Positions 8,056-15,310 of a stretch of 39,881 nt of DNA are shown here, piece by piece; position 1 is the stretch's first letter; each line of letters begins with the position of its first letter. Source of the stretch: Actinokineospora inagensis DSM 44258 (lineage in GTDB: Bacteria > Actinomycetota > Actinomycetes > Mycobacteriales > Pseudonocardiaceae); contig NZ_KI519522.1 of NCBI RefSeq assembly GCF_000482865.1, positions 38,169 to 78,049 on the forward strand, written 5' to 3'. A model generated the notes under the pieces. It was not told the origin of the DNA and made no database searches. It saw only the letters and a list, made by a program, of their open reading frames with translations. A program made the translations under genes and the position numbers.

Positions 8056-8493
8056 CCCAGCGCACCCGAGGCGGTGCCCGGTCATCCCGTCCCGCCCGCC
8101 AGCGCGGGATGCCCGGCTCCTGGCCTTCCGCTCGCGGCGAAAGGCCTTCGGGAAAGCGGCGCCCGCCGCTCAGCCGCGTGACCACCGCCCAGTCATCCCG
8201 TCCCGCGCACGGGTGCGGGATGACTGGTCCCGAGCTTTCCAGTCGTGGCGGGACGCCTTCGGTGCAGCGGCGCTCGTTGCTCAGCCGCGTGACCACCGCC
8301 CGGTCGGTTGCGGCACCCGGTGCGGATTCCGCCGCCGGGCCTGCGGGCCCCGTCGCGGCGGGTGCGCGATGACCAGCCACCTCGTCGGTCGTGGCGGTGC
8401 GTGTGGAGTTCAGCGCCGTCCGACCAGCCACTTCCTCGGCCGGTGCGCGATCTCCGGCCACCACCCCACATTGTCGTCGCCAGGAGGAGATCA
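8056..8493. repeat. Tandem ~111-bp units with inverted-repeat heads between the M16 genes
   Basis: Two clear units begin at 8081 and 8192 and a diverged third near 8303. Each starts with GTCATCCCGTCCCG and soon reaches a reverse-complement arm (CGGGATG), so the RNA could fold into a hairpin. In unit 2 the arms are GTCATCCCG and CGGGATGAC. Each ends with CAGCCGCGTGACCACCGCCC. Short echoes of the end of the upstream gene (GGCGGGYGCGC followed by ATGACC) recur near 8357. No gene is supported here. The structure resembles REP/BIME-type palindromic repeats that expanded inside an operon. Confidence 0.75.
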
Positions 8494-9849
8494 GTGAGCC
8501 GCACCGCCGAGCAGATCGGGCGTACCGAGCTCGGGCCCCGACCGCTGCCACCGCTGGGGGAGCAGCGCGCGGCCACCAACCTGTCCGTTGTGGACACCGT
8601 GCTGGACAACGGGTTGCGGGTCATCGCCGTGCACCAGCCCGCCGTGCCGATGGTGGAGCTGCGGCTGCGCGTCCCGTTCGCCGGGGCCGAGCCGGCGCAC
8701 GCGGCGACCGCCGAGGTCTTGGCGGCCACCATCCTCACCGGCACCGAGACCCGGGACCGGGTGGCCATCGACACCGAGCTGGCCCTGGTCGGCGGGGAGC
8801 TGGCCGCCGCCGTCGACCCGGAGTTGCTCTCGCTCGGCGGGAACGCGCTGGCCAGCGGGTTCGACACGCTGCTCGCGGTGCTGGCCGACGCGCTCACCTC
8901 GGCCACCCACCGCGATGACGAGGTGGCGGGGGAGAAGACCCGGTTGATCGAGCGGATCACCGTCGCTCGCTCCAAGCCCAACGTCATCGCCCGCCAAGCC
9001 CTGCAGCGGCACCGCTACGGCGACCACCCGTTCACCCGGGAGATCCCCGAGGCCGCCGAGGTCGCCGAGGTCGAGCCGGACGCCGTCCGCGCCCTGCACC
9101 GCGCCGCCGTGTTGCCCCGCGGCTCGGTACTGGTGCTGGTCGGCGACGTCGAGCCGGTGCGCGCCGTCGCCGGTGCCGCCGAGGCGCTCGCGGGCTGGCG
9201 GTCGGAGGCGTCGGCGAGCACGTTGCCCGCGCTGCCGCCGCTCACCCCGGGCGACCTGCTCGTCGTGCCCCGGCCCGGCGCGGTCCAGTCGCAGATCCGG
9301 CTCAGCGCGCAGTCCATCCCGCGCACCGATCCGCGCTACCCGGCGCTGCAGTTGGCGAACCTGGCGTTCGGCGGGTTCTTCTCGTCCCGCCTGGTGGAGA
9401 ACATCCGCGAGGACAAGGGCTACACCTACCACGCCCGCTCCTACCCGGAGTTCACCGTGGACGGCGCCACCCTGCTGATCGACACCGACACGGCCAGCGA
9501 CGTCACCGCCGCCGCGCTGCTCGAGATCCGCTACGAGCTCGGCCGGTTCGCCCTGGTCGCCCCGGAGGAGGCCGAGGTGGAGACGGTCCGCCAGTACGCC
9601 ATCGGGTCGCTGCTCACCAGCACCTCCTCCCAGGGGGGGCTCGCCTCCCAGATCGCCGCCCTCGCCGTCCTCGGCCTCGGCGCCGACTGGCTGGTCACCC
9701 ACCCCGACCGGCTCAAGGCCGTCACCGCCGCCGAGGTCGCCGCCGCCGCCCAGGAGTTCTTCGCCCCCACCAACTTCACCGGCATCATCGTCGGCGACGT
9801 CGACAAGCTCGCCCCGCTGCACCGCATCGGCGGCGTCCGCTTCCCCTGA
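8494..9849 (+). CDS. M16 family peptidase-like protein, non-catalytic subunit
   Basis: 451 residues with the M16 fold: the start region VDTVLDNGLRVIAVHQPAVP, then REDKGYTYHARSY, which matches the family's C-terminal arginine/tyrosine segment. The HxxEH zinc motif is missing; the matching region reads AEPAHAATAEVLAATI. It is therefore probably the inactive partner of the peptidase encoded at 6772, as the alpha subunit is to the beta subunit of processing peptidase. GTG at 8494 is chosen because AGGAGGAG lies about five bases upstream. The frame continues upstream through the repeats but has no family sequence there. Confidence 0.9.
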   Translation: MSRTAEQIGRTELGPRPLPPLGEQRAATNLSVVDTVLDNGLRVIAVHQPAVPMVELRLRVPFAGAEPAHAATAEVLAATILTGTETRDRVAIDTELALVGGELAAAVDPELLSLGGNALASGFDTLLAVLADALTSATHRDDEVAGEKTRLIERITVARSKPNVIARQALQRHRYGDHPFTREIPEAAEVAEVEPDAVRALHRAAVLPRGSVLVLVGDVEPVRAVAGAAEALAGWRSEASASTLPALPPLTPGDLLVVPRPGAVQSQIRLSAQSIPRTDPRYPALQLANLAFGGFFSSRLVENIREDKGYTYHARSYPEFTVDGATLLIDTDTASDVTAAALLEIRYELGRFALVAPEEAEVETVRQYAIGSLLTSTSSQGGLASQIAALAVLGLGADWLVTHPDRLKAVTAAEVAAAAQEFFAPTNFTGIIVGDVDKLAPLHRIGGVRFP

Positions 9850-9856
9850 CCAACCC

Positions 9857-9889
9857 CCTCCCGGTGGGCGGCTCCCGCCCACCGGGAGG
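9857..9889 (+). terminator. Strong hairpin after the M16 pair
   Basis: A perfect 15-bp stem (9857-9871 with 9875-9889) closes a three-base loop, eight bases after the stop codon. No T-run follows, as is usual for GC-rich actinobacterial terminators. It probably ends the M16 transcript. Confidence 0.7.
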
Positions 9890-10065
9890 CCGGTTCACAC
9901 CGGCCAGGGCGGGCTGTTTCCCCTTGTGGGGAACGGGATTCGGACACGGGGGCCGGACTGGCCGTCCGGGGCGAAACACAACACCCGCGGTGGGCGGAGT
10001 GCGTAGGGTGGCGGTGGAGCGGGTCGGCCGCTCACCAGCACCGAGACCTGTCAGGTGATCACCGA
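9890..10065 (+). promoter_or_regulatory. nudC upstream region
   Basis: 176 bases without a convincing gene. TAGGGT at 10004-10009 is a good -10 candidate and would give a leader of roughly 50 bases before the ATG at 10066. A clear -35 element was not identified. Confidence 0.4.
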
Positions 10066-11028
10066 ATGACGGCCCGCGCCCCGTTCCAGCTCGCCGCCCT
10101 GCCCGCGTTGTCCCGTTCCACCGCCCAGCGGGACGAAGGGCCGCGCAAAGACCCCGACCAGCTCGACCGGCTGTGGAAGTCCGGGCAGGTCCTGTTCGTC
10201 GACCGGCACGGCCGCACCCCGGTCAGCGCCGACGGCAGCGCGCTCGCCCCGCGTCCGGCGGCCGCCGTCGCCGACGAACGGCCCGCTGAGGCGCTGTTGC
10301 TCGGCGCGGAGGGCGAGACCGGGTACTGGGTCGTGCCGCGCACCGAGGACCTCACCCCGATCGACGCCCCGCCGGGCACCTGGGGGCTGTGGGCGGGTGC
10401 CGTGTCCGCGTCCGGCGAGCAGTGGCACGACCTGCGCGCCATCGGGGCCCTGCTCGACGACACGGCGGCGGGGTTGTTCACCACCGCGGTCGGTCTGCTC
10501 AACTGGCACGCGCGCGCCCGGTTCTGCGCCAAGTGCGGCTCCCCGGTGGCCGTGTCCGCGGCGGGCTGGTCGACCACCTGCACCGGGTGCGGACGTGAGG
10601 AGTACCCGCGCACCGACCCCGCCACCATCTGCCTCGTGCACGACGGCGGCGACCAGGTCCTCCTCGCCCGCCAACCGATCTGGCCCGCCCGCCGGTACTC
10701 CGTGCTCGCCGGGTTCGTCGAGACCGGCGAGTCGCTGGAGGCGTGCGTGGCGCGCGAGGTCGCCGAGGAGGTCGGCGTCCAGGTCACCGACATCCGCTAC
10801 CTGGGCAGCCAGCCGTGGCCGTTCCCGCGCTCCATCATGATTGGTTTCGCCGCGCTCGCCGACCCCACCGCGCCCATCGTCCCGGCGGACGGCGAGATCG
10901 AGCAGGCCCGCTGGTTCCCGCGCGCCGAGATCCGGGCCGCGCTGGCCAACGGCGGCGAGACCGACGACCTGATCCTGCCCGGCGAGACCTCGATCGCCCG
11001 GCAGATGGTCGCGGGCTGGGCCGACTAG
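10066..11028 (+). CDS. nudC: NAD(+)/NADH diphosphatase NudC
   Basis: 320 residues. The enzyme hydrolyses NAD(H) to NMN(H) and AMP; in other bacteria NudC also removes NAD caps from RNA. The zinc ribbon cysteines are at 154, 157, 172 and 175 (CAKC and CTGC). The Nudix box GFVETGESLEACVAREVAEEVGV occupies about 216-238. SQPWPFP (248-254) is the signature that separates NudC from other Nudix hydrolases. Length and domain order match the family. The gene converges on the gluconate permease gene, and both stop codons share one CTAG. Confidence 0.96.
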   Translation: MTARAPFQLAALPALSRSTAQRDEGPRKDPDQLDRLWKSGQVLFVDRHGRTPVSADGSALAPRPAAAVADERPAEALLLGAEGETGYWVVPRTEDLTPIDAPPGTWGLWAGAVSASGEQWHDLRAIGALLDDTAAGLFTTAVGLLNWHARARFCAKCGSPVAVSAAGWSTTCTGCGREEYPRTDPATICLVHDGGDQVLLARQPIWPARRYSVLAGFVETGESLEACVAREVAEEVGVQVTDIRYLGSQPWPFPRSIMIGFAALADPTAPIVPADGEIEQARWFPRAEIRAALANGGETDDLILPGETSIARQMVAGWAD

Positions 11029-12371
11029 AGCACCAGCCCCAGCGGCAGGATGATCGCGATGCCGACCACGGAGATGATCGTCTCCAGCAGCGACCAGGTC
11101 TTGATGGTCTGACCCACGTCCAGCCCGAAGTACTCCTTCACCAGCCAGAACCCGGCGTCGTTGAGGTGGGAGAAGAACAGCGAGCCCGCGCCGACGGCGA
11201 GGGCGAGCAGGGCGGCGTGGGTCGGTGCCATCCCGGTGGCCAGCGGGGCGATGATGCCCGCGGCCGAGATGGTGGCGACGGTGGCCGAGCCGGTGGCCAG
11301 CCGGATGGCGACGGCGACCAGCCAGCCCAGCAGCAGCGGCGAGAAGTTCGCGCCCTTGGCCAGGCCGGTGATCACGTCGCCGACCCCGGCGTCCACCAGG
11401 GTCTGCTTGAACCCGCCACCCGCGCCGACGATCAGCAGGACGCCGGCGATGGGCGGCAGCGCCGCCCCGATCGACGCGGACAACCGCTCCAGGCCCAGGC
11501 CGCGGCCGAGGGTCACCATGCCGACCAGGACCGCGAGCAGCAGCGCCACCAGCGGGGTGCCGAGGAAGTCCAGCACGTGCCGCACCGTGTTCTGCTTGTC
11601 CAGGAAGATGTCCGCGATCGCTTTCGCCAGCATCAGCACGACCGGCAGCAGCACGGTGCCCAGCGTCGCCGCGAAACCCGGCCTGCTCCCGGTCCGCTCC
11701 GGCTCGTCCTCCTCCTCGGGCGCGTACACCGGGACCCACCGCGCGGCGAGCCGGGCGAACAGCGGACCCGCGATCACCACGGTCGGGATCGCGACCAGCA
11801 CGCCCAGCCCGAGCGTCACACCGAGGTCGGCCTTCAACGCGTCGATCGCCACCAGCGGACCGGGGTGCGGTGGGACCAGGCCGTGCAGCACCGACAGCCC
11901 CGCGAGCGCCGGGACCGCCAGCAGCATCAGCGGCTGCCTGCTGCGCCGCGCGGCCAGCAGCACCACCGGGATCAGCATGACCAGGCCGATCTCGAAGAAC
12001 ATCGGCAACCCGATCAGCGCGGCCACCAGCGCCATCGCCCACGGCAGCCGCCGACCGGACGCCCGACCGAGGATCGTATCGACGATCTGGTCCGCGCCGC
12101 CCGAGTCGGCGAGCAGCTTGCCCAGCATCGACCCGAGCGCGATCAGCACCCCGACACTGGCCACAGTGGACCCGACACCCTTGGTGAAGCTGTCCACCAG
12201 CTTGTCCACCGGCATCCCGGCGACCAGGCCGAGCAGCCCGGACCCGAGCACCAGGGCCAGGAACGGGTGGAACCTGGCCTTGGTGATCAGCAGCACGATG
12301 AGCGCGATGCCGAGCACCGCCGCCCCGATCAGCCGGGTGTCGTGCCCGGTCCACGCCGCCGCGACGGTCAT
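11025..12371 (-). CDS. gntP: Gluconate permease, GntP family
   Basis: 448 residues and strongly hydrophobic, with about a dozen membrane helices. It matches the GntP gluconate:H+ symporter family throughout, including LVPPHPGPL, LIVGAGGGFKQTLVDAGVG and FSHLNDAGFWLVKEYFGL. It would import gluconate for the adjacent kinase. The ATG at 12371 overlaps the stop of the gluconokinase gene in an ATGA, indicating translational coupling. The central loop (EEEDEPERTGSRPG) is cytoplasmic and charged. Control by the divergent GntR-type gene at 12955 is likely. Confidence 0.93.
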   Translation of the reverse strand: MTVAAAWTGHDTRLIGAAVLGIALIVLLITKARFHPFLALVLGSGLLGLVAGMPVDKLVDSFTKGVGSTVASVGVLIALGSMLGKLLADSGGADQIVDTILGRASGRRLPWAMALVAALIGLPMFFEIGLVMLIPVVLLAARRSRQPLMLLAVPALAGLSVLHGLVPPHPGPLVAIDALKADLGVTLGLGVLVAIPTVVIAGPLFARLAARWVPVYAPEEEDEPERTGSRPGFAATLGTVLLPVVLMLAKAIADIFLDKQNTVRHVLDFLGTPLVALLLAVLVGMVTLGRGLGLERLSASIGAALPPIAGVLLIVGAGGGFKQTLVDAGVGDVITGLAKGANFSPLLLGWLVAVAIRLATGSATVATISAAGIIAPLATGMAPTHAALLALAVGAGSLFFSHLNDAGFWLVKEYFGLDVGQTIKTWSLLETIISVVGIAIILPLGLVL

Positions 12372-12877
12372 GGCTGGTCCCCTTCCGTGAGTGCGCGCAC
12401 CGCCGCCTCGGCCAGTTCCCCCGGGGTGTGGGTGATGTCCAGCGTCCAGCCGTCCTCGTCGGCGGCCAGTGGTTCCAGGTCGGCCAGTTGGGAGTCCAGC
12501 AGCGACACCGGCATGAAGTGCCCGGTGCGCCCACGCATCCGGTCGGCGAGCACCTCCCGGGTGCCGTGCAGGTACACGAACACGACCCGTGGCGCGGCCC
12601 GGCCCAACAGGTCCCGATAGGACCGCTTCAGCGCCGAGCAGGTCACCACGCCGCCGCCGTCGCGCCCGCGCTCGCCGATCCACTCGGCGATGGCGGCCAG
12701 CCAGGGCATGCGGTCCTGGTCGGTCAGCGGGTGCCCGGACCGCATCTTGGCGATGTTCGCGGCCGGGTGGAACTCGTCCGCCTCGGCCAGCGGCACCCCC
12801 AACCGCCCGGCGACCAGCGCGGCGACGGTGGTCTTGCCCGACCCCGCCACACCCATCACGACCACGACAGTGTGCAC
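12368..12877 (-). CDS. gntK: Gluconokinase
   Basis: About 169 residues from GTG at 12877; TTG at 12895 is an alternative start adding six residues. The P-loop GVAGSGKTT lies close to the N terminus, followed by DEFHPAANIAKMRSGHPLTDQDRMPWL and CSALKRSYRDLLR-like segments characteristic of GntK. It phosphorylates gluconate to 6-phosphogluconate, feeding the pentose phosphate pathway. It overlaps the permease gene by four bases, so the two form a gluconate uptake and activation operon. The upstream AT-rich, palindrome-bearing stretch is shared with the divergent regulator gene. Confidence 0.94.
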   Translation of the reverse strand: MHTVVVVMGVAGSGKTTVAALVAGRLGVPLAEADEFHPAANIAKMRSGHPLTDQDRMPWLAAIAEWIGERGRDGGGVVTCSALKRSYRDLLGRAAPRVVFVYLHGTREVLADRMRGRTGHFMPVSLLDSQLADLEPLAADEDGWTLDITHTPGELAEAAVRALTEGDQP

Positions 12878-12895
12878 CCGACCAGTGAAGCCCAA

Positions 12896-12938
12896 AAGTA
12901 CTACTTATTCAAGAGATAGACCTCGAATGGTCATATGA
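12896..12938. promoter_or_regulatory. Candidate GntR operator region between gntK and gntR
   Basis: The divergent region is AT-rich compared with its surroundings. It contains an 11-base inverted repeat AAGTA-C-TACTT (12896-12906) and the palindrome TCATATGA (12931-12938). FCD-type GntR dimers bind short palindromes in such regions, so one or both may be operators for the gluconate genes and the regulator itself. No site is proven. Confidence 0.5.
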
Positions 12939-12954
12939 GTGAGACACTGGCCCG

Positions 12955-13680
12955 GTGACCACAGGCAAGCCCGGCGAACTGCTCGACGACCTCGGCCCCG
13001 CGATCGTGTCCGGTAAGTACCCGCCCGGCACGGTCCTACGCACCGAGGAGCTGGAACGCGCCTTCCGCGTCTCCCGCACCGTCGCCCGCGAGGCCCTGCG
13101 CGTCCTGGAGTCCATGTGCCTGGTCGCCACCCGGCGCCGGGTCGGCATCACCGTGCTGCCCCGCCCCAACTGGAACCTCTACGACCCCCGCGTCATCGAA
13201 TGGCGCCTGGCGGGCCCCGACCGCGCCGAACAGCTCCGCACCCTCACCGAGCTCCGCGCGGGCACCGAACCCATCGCCGCGTCCTTCGCCGCCGCCCGCG
13301 CCACCCCCGACCAGGCCGGTCAGCTCACCGCCATCGCCGTCCGGCTCCGCACCACCTCCCACGACCTCGACGCGTTCCTCGAACACGACATCGCCTTCCA
13401 CCGCCTCCTGCTCGCCGCCTCCGGCAACGACATGTTCACCCAACTCGGCGACGTCGTCGCCACCGTCCTGCGCGGCCGCACCCACCACCACCTCATGCCC
13501 GAGGTCCCCAACCCCGAAGCCGTCCGCCTCCACATCGAGGTCGCCGAGGCCATCACCGCGGGCGACCCACCCCGCGCCGAAGCCGCCATGCGCGCCATCG
13601 TCTCCGAGGTCCTGCACGACCTCCCCGACCCGCACGACTCCCAGGACCCCGCGACCCGCTGGACCCCTAGGCATCCGTGA
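12955..13680 (+). CDS. gntR: FCD-domain GntR family regulator of gluconate genes
   Basis: 241 residues. The N-terminal winged helix-turn-helix (about 1-70; TEELERAFRVSRTVAREALRVLE) is followed by WRL and an all-helical FCD ligand domain (about 85-220). The FCD domain has the metal/ligand residues expected of the FadR subgroup (EHDIAFHRLLLAASGND, HHHLM, and a final H). It is divergent from the gluconokinase-permease operon, like GntR1/GntR2 of Corynebacterium glutamicum, which repress gntP and gntK until gluconate is present. GTG at 12955 has no ribosome site and may be leaderless. The last ~15 residues are low-complexity and run into the repeat region. Confidence 0.9.
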   Translation: MTTGKPGELLDDLGPAIVSGKYPPGTVLRTEELERAFRVSRTVAREALRVLESMCLVATRRRVGITVLPRPNWNLYDPRVIEWRLAGPDRAEQLRTLTELRAGTEPIAASFAAARATPDQAGQLTAIAVRLRTTSHDLDAFLEHDIAFHRLLLAASGNDMFTQLGDVVATVLRGRTHHHLMPEVPNPEAVRLHIEVAEAITAGDPPRAEAAMRAIVSEVLHDLPDPHDSQDPATRWTPRHP

Positions 13681-14184
13681 TCCCCGAGACTCCCTGGACT
13701 TCCGGGACCCTGCGGCTCCCGGGATCCCGGCTGCCCCGACGCCCCAGGACTCCACGGCCTACCACTCCCCGACTCCCGCGGCCCCGCGACTCCCGGTACC
13801 TCACGACTCCCGGTACCTCCGCGACCTCGCGACTTCCGCAACCCCAGGACCCCGCAACCCCAGGACCCCGCAACCCCGGGACCCCGCAACCCCGGGACCC
13901 CGGGACTCTCGGGGACTTCGGGACCCACGACTCCCTGGGCCTCGCGACTCCCAGGACTCCTGGGACCTCCGCGACTCTCGCGGCCTGACGCCCGCACGAC
14001 TCTCAAGCCCCCCACCATCCCCGAAATCCTGGAATCCCCGGCGACCTCCACAACCTCCCGCCGACCGGGTGACCGAGTTCCGGCGGCGTGCTACGGGGAG
14101 ATCACCGGCGTTGACCCCGGCGTCGGTGGCGTACGGGCGCGGCCGGGTGGCCCGGTACCGAGGCAGGCTCGGTGCTCCTGCAGC
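13681..14184. repeat. Degenerate C-rich repeat region upstream of jetD
   Basis: About 300 bases (13681-13985) of imperfect GACTCCCGG/GGACCCCG-type units. At its core are four near-perfect 16-base copies of CGCAACCCCRGGACCC starting at 13837, 13853, 13869 and 13885. Frames here give low-complexity protein with no family signal on either strand. The remaining ~200 bases to the jetD-like gene show no gene and no strong promoter. Confidence 0.75.
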
Positions 14185-15294
14185 ATGGTCCGCATGAGCG
14201 ACTTCCGTCGTCCCGAGTACGTGGTGTTGTGGAAGCAGGCGCGGGCCGCTGTGGCGCGGGGCCAGGTGAAGCTGGGCTTCAAGGCCCCCGATCCGGTGGC
14301 GGCCGCGGCCGTGTCGGCGTTGATCGGGCGGGAGTTGACCGCGGGAGTGGGGACAACCATCCCCGTGGCCGATCTCGACGGCCGGGTGCGCGTGGTATTC
14401 GGTTGTGGCTTGGGCGATCTGCTCTCCTCTCTGTTCGGTGACGAGGTTGCTGAGGTGGTGGCGGCGGAGGTCGCGGATGACGTGCTCGGGGCGGCGTTGG
14501 CGGCGGCGGGGGTGGACGGCCCTTGGGTGGCCGCGTGGGTGGATCAGGCCCGCCGGTACGCCAAGATCTCGCCGGACGAGCTCGCCGCGGTAGCCCCCGA
14601 GGCGGCAGCGGCGATCGCTCGGGTGCACGTGGGGCAGCAGCCGCCGCGGGAATGGCTGACGTTGCGTGACCTGCGGTTGGCCAGAGGTACGCGGCAAGCC
14701 GGGCTAGTGCTGCGAGCGGTGGCGCTAGCGCACGGAGTGCCGCTGCCCAAATCCCCCGCCGACGAGCGGCGGTTGTGGCAGCGCGGTGGTGTCCTGCTGG
14801 ACGCTGTGTCGACGGTGGTGTTGACATGGGCTTTCCCCGGGTGTGAGGCGCGGACGGAACTTGGCTTGCCCACCCATCTGACCATCCGGGACGTGGTTCC
14901 GGCCGGAGTCGACGCCGCGGTGTGCACAAGTCCGCGCCTTGTGGACAACTCGATCGCCGCCGGGATCGAGTACCCGATTGTGTGCGTCGAAGGCCATCTG
15001 AACCCGGCCGCCCGGACTGTCCTATCGCGACTGTCGAGAGCCCGGGTGCACGGCGATTTCGACGCCAACGGCCTGTTCATCGCCCGGCAGGCCATGGAAC
15101 TCGCCACCGGCTCGCCCTGGCGCATGTCGGCCGACGACTACCGCCGAGCGCTCACCAAGGGCCTCGACCTGCCCGCCCTCGGCCCCGACCCGCTGCACGC
15201 GCCGTGGGACCCTGACCTACCCGAGGCGATGCGCGCGGGTTGGGCGGTCCCGGAAGACGTCCTCGCCGACGAATTGGTGGCGGACCTGGCCTAG
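14185..15294 (+). CDS. jetD: Wadjet JetD-like Toprim nuclease subunit (TIGR02679/DUF2399), altered active-site motif
   Basis: 369 residues; ATG at 14194 is an alternative start. The C-terminal half matches DUF2399, the Toprim domain of the TIGR02679 family: VCVEGHLNPAA (266-276), the acidic GDFDANG (290-296) and PWRMSADDY (311-319). In the family as I recall it, the first strand ends in an ENP-like motif carrying the Toprim glutamate; here that place reads VCTSPRLVDNS (246-256). In Wadjet systems JetD cuts circular plasmid DNA brought in by the JetABC SMC complex. The other three genes lie next door on the opposite strand, ending 16 bases away, whereas this gene normally follows jetC in the same operon. 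It could be an inverted active gene, a regulatory or non-cutting variant, or a decaying one. Confidence 0.8.
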   Translation: MVRMSDFRRPEYVVLWKQARAAVARGQVKLGFKAPDPVAAAAVSALIGRELTAGVGTTIPVADLDGRVRVVFGCGLGDLLSSLFGDEVAEVVAAEVADDVLGAALAAAGVDGPWVAAWVDQARRYAKISPDELAAVAPEAAAAIARVHVGQQPPREWLTLRDLRLARGTRQAGLVLRAVALAHGVPLPKSPADERRLWQRGGVLLDAVSTVVLTWAFPGCEARTELGLPTHLTIRDVVPAGVDAAVCTSPRLVDNSIAAGIEYPIVCVEGHLNPAARTVLSRLSRARVHGDFDANGLFIARQAMELATGSPWRMSADDYRRALTKGLDLPALGPDPLHAPWDPDLPEAMRAGWAVPEDVLADELVADLA

Positions 15295-15310
15295 TGGCCC
15301 GACCCAGCCG

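Noticed and set aside
8081..8302. CRISPR array
   Set aside because: Units are ~111 bases and similar along most of their length, without short unique spacers or cas genes.
8308..8493. N-terminal extension of the second M16 protein into the repeats
   Set aside because: The added ~62 residues are Pro/Arg-rich with no M16 sequence, and a strong AGGAGGAG site supports GTG at 8494.
9864..10058. 64-codon plus-strand frame before nudC
   Set aside because: It begins inside the terminator hairpin, has no ribosome site, and has the composition of random GC-rich sequence.
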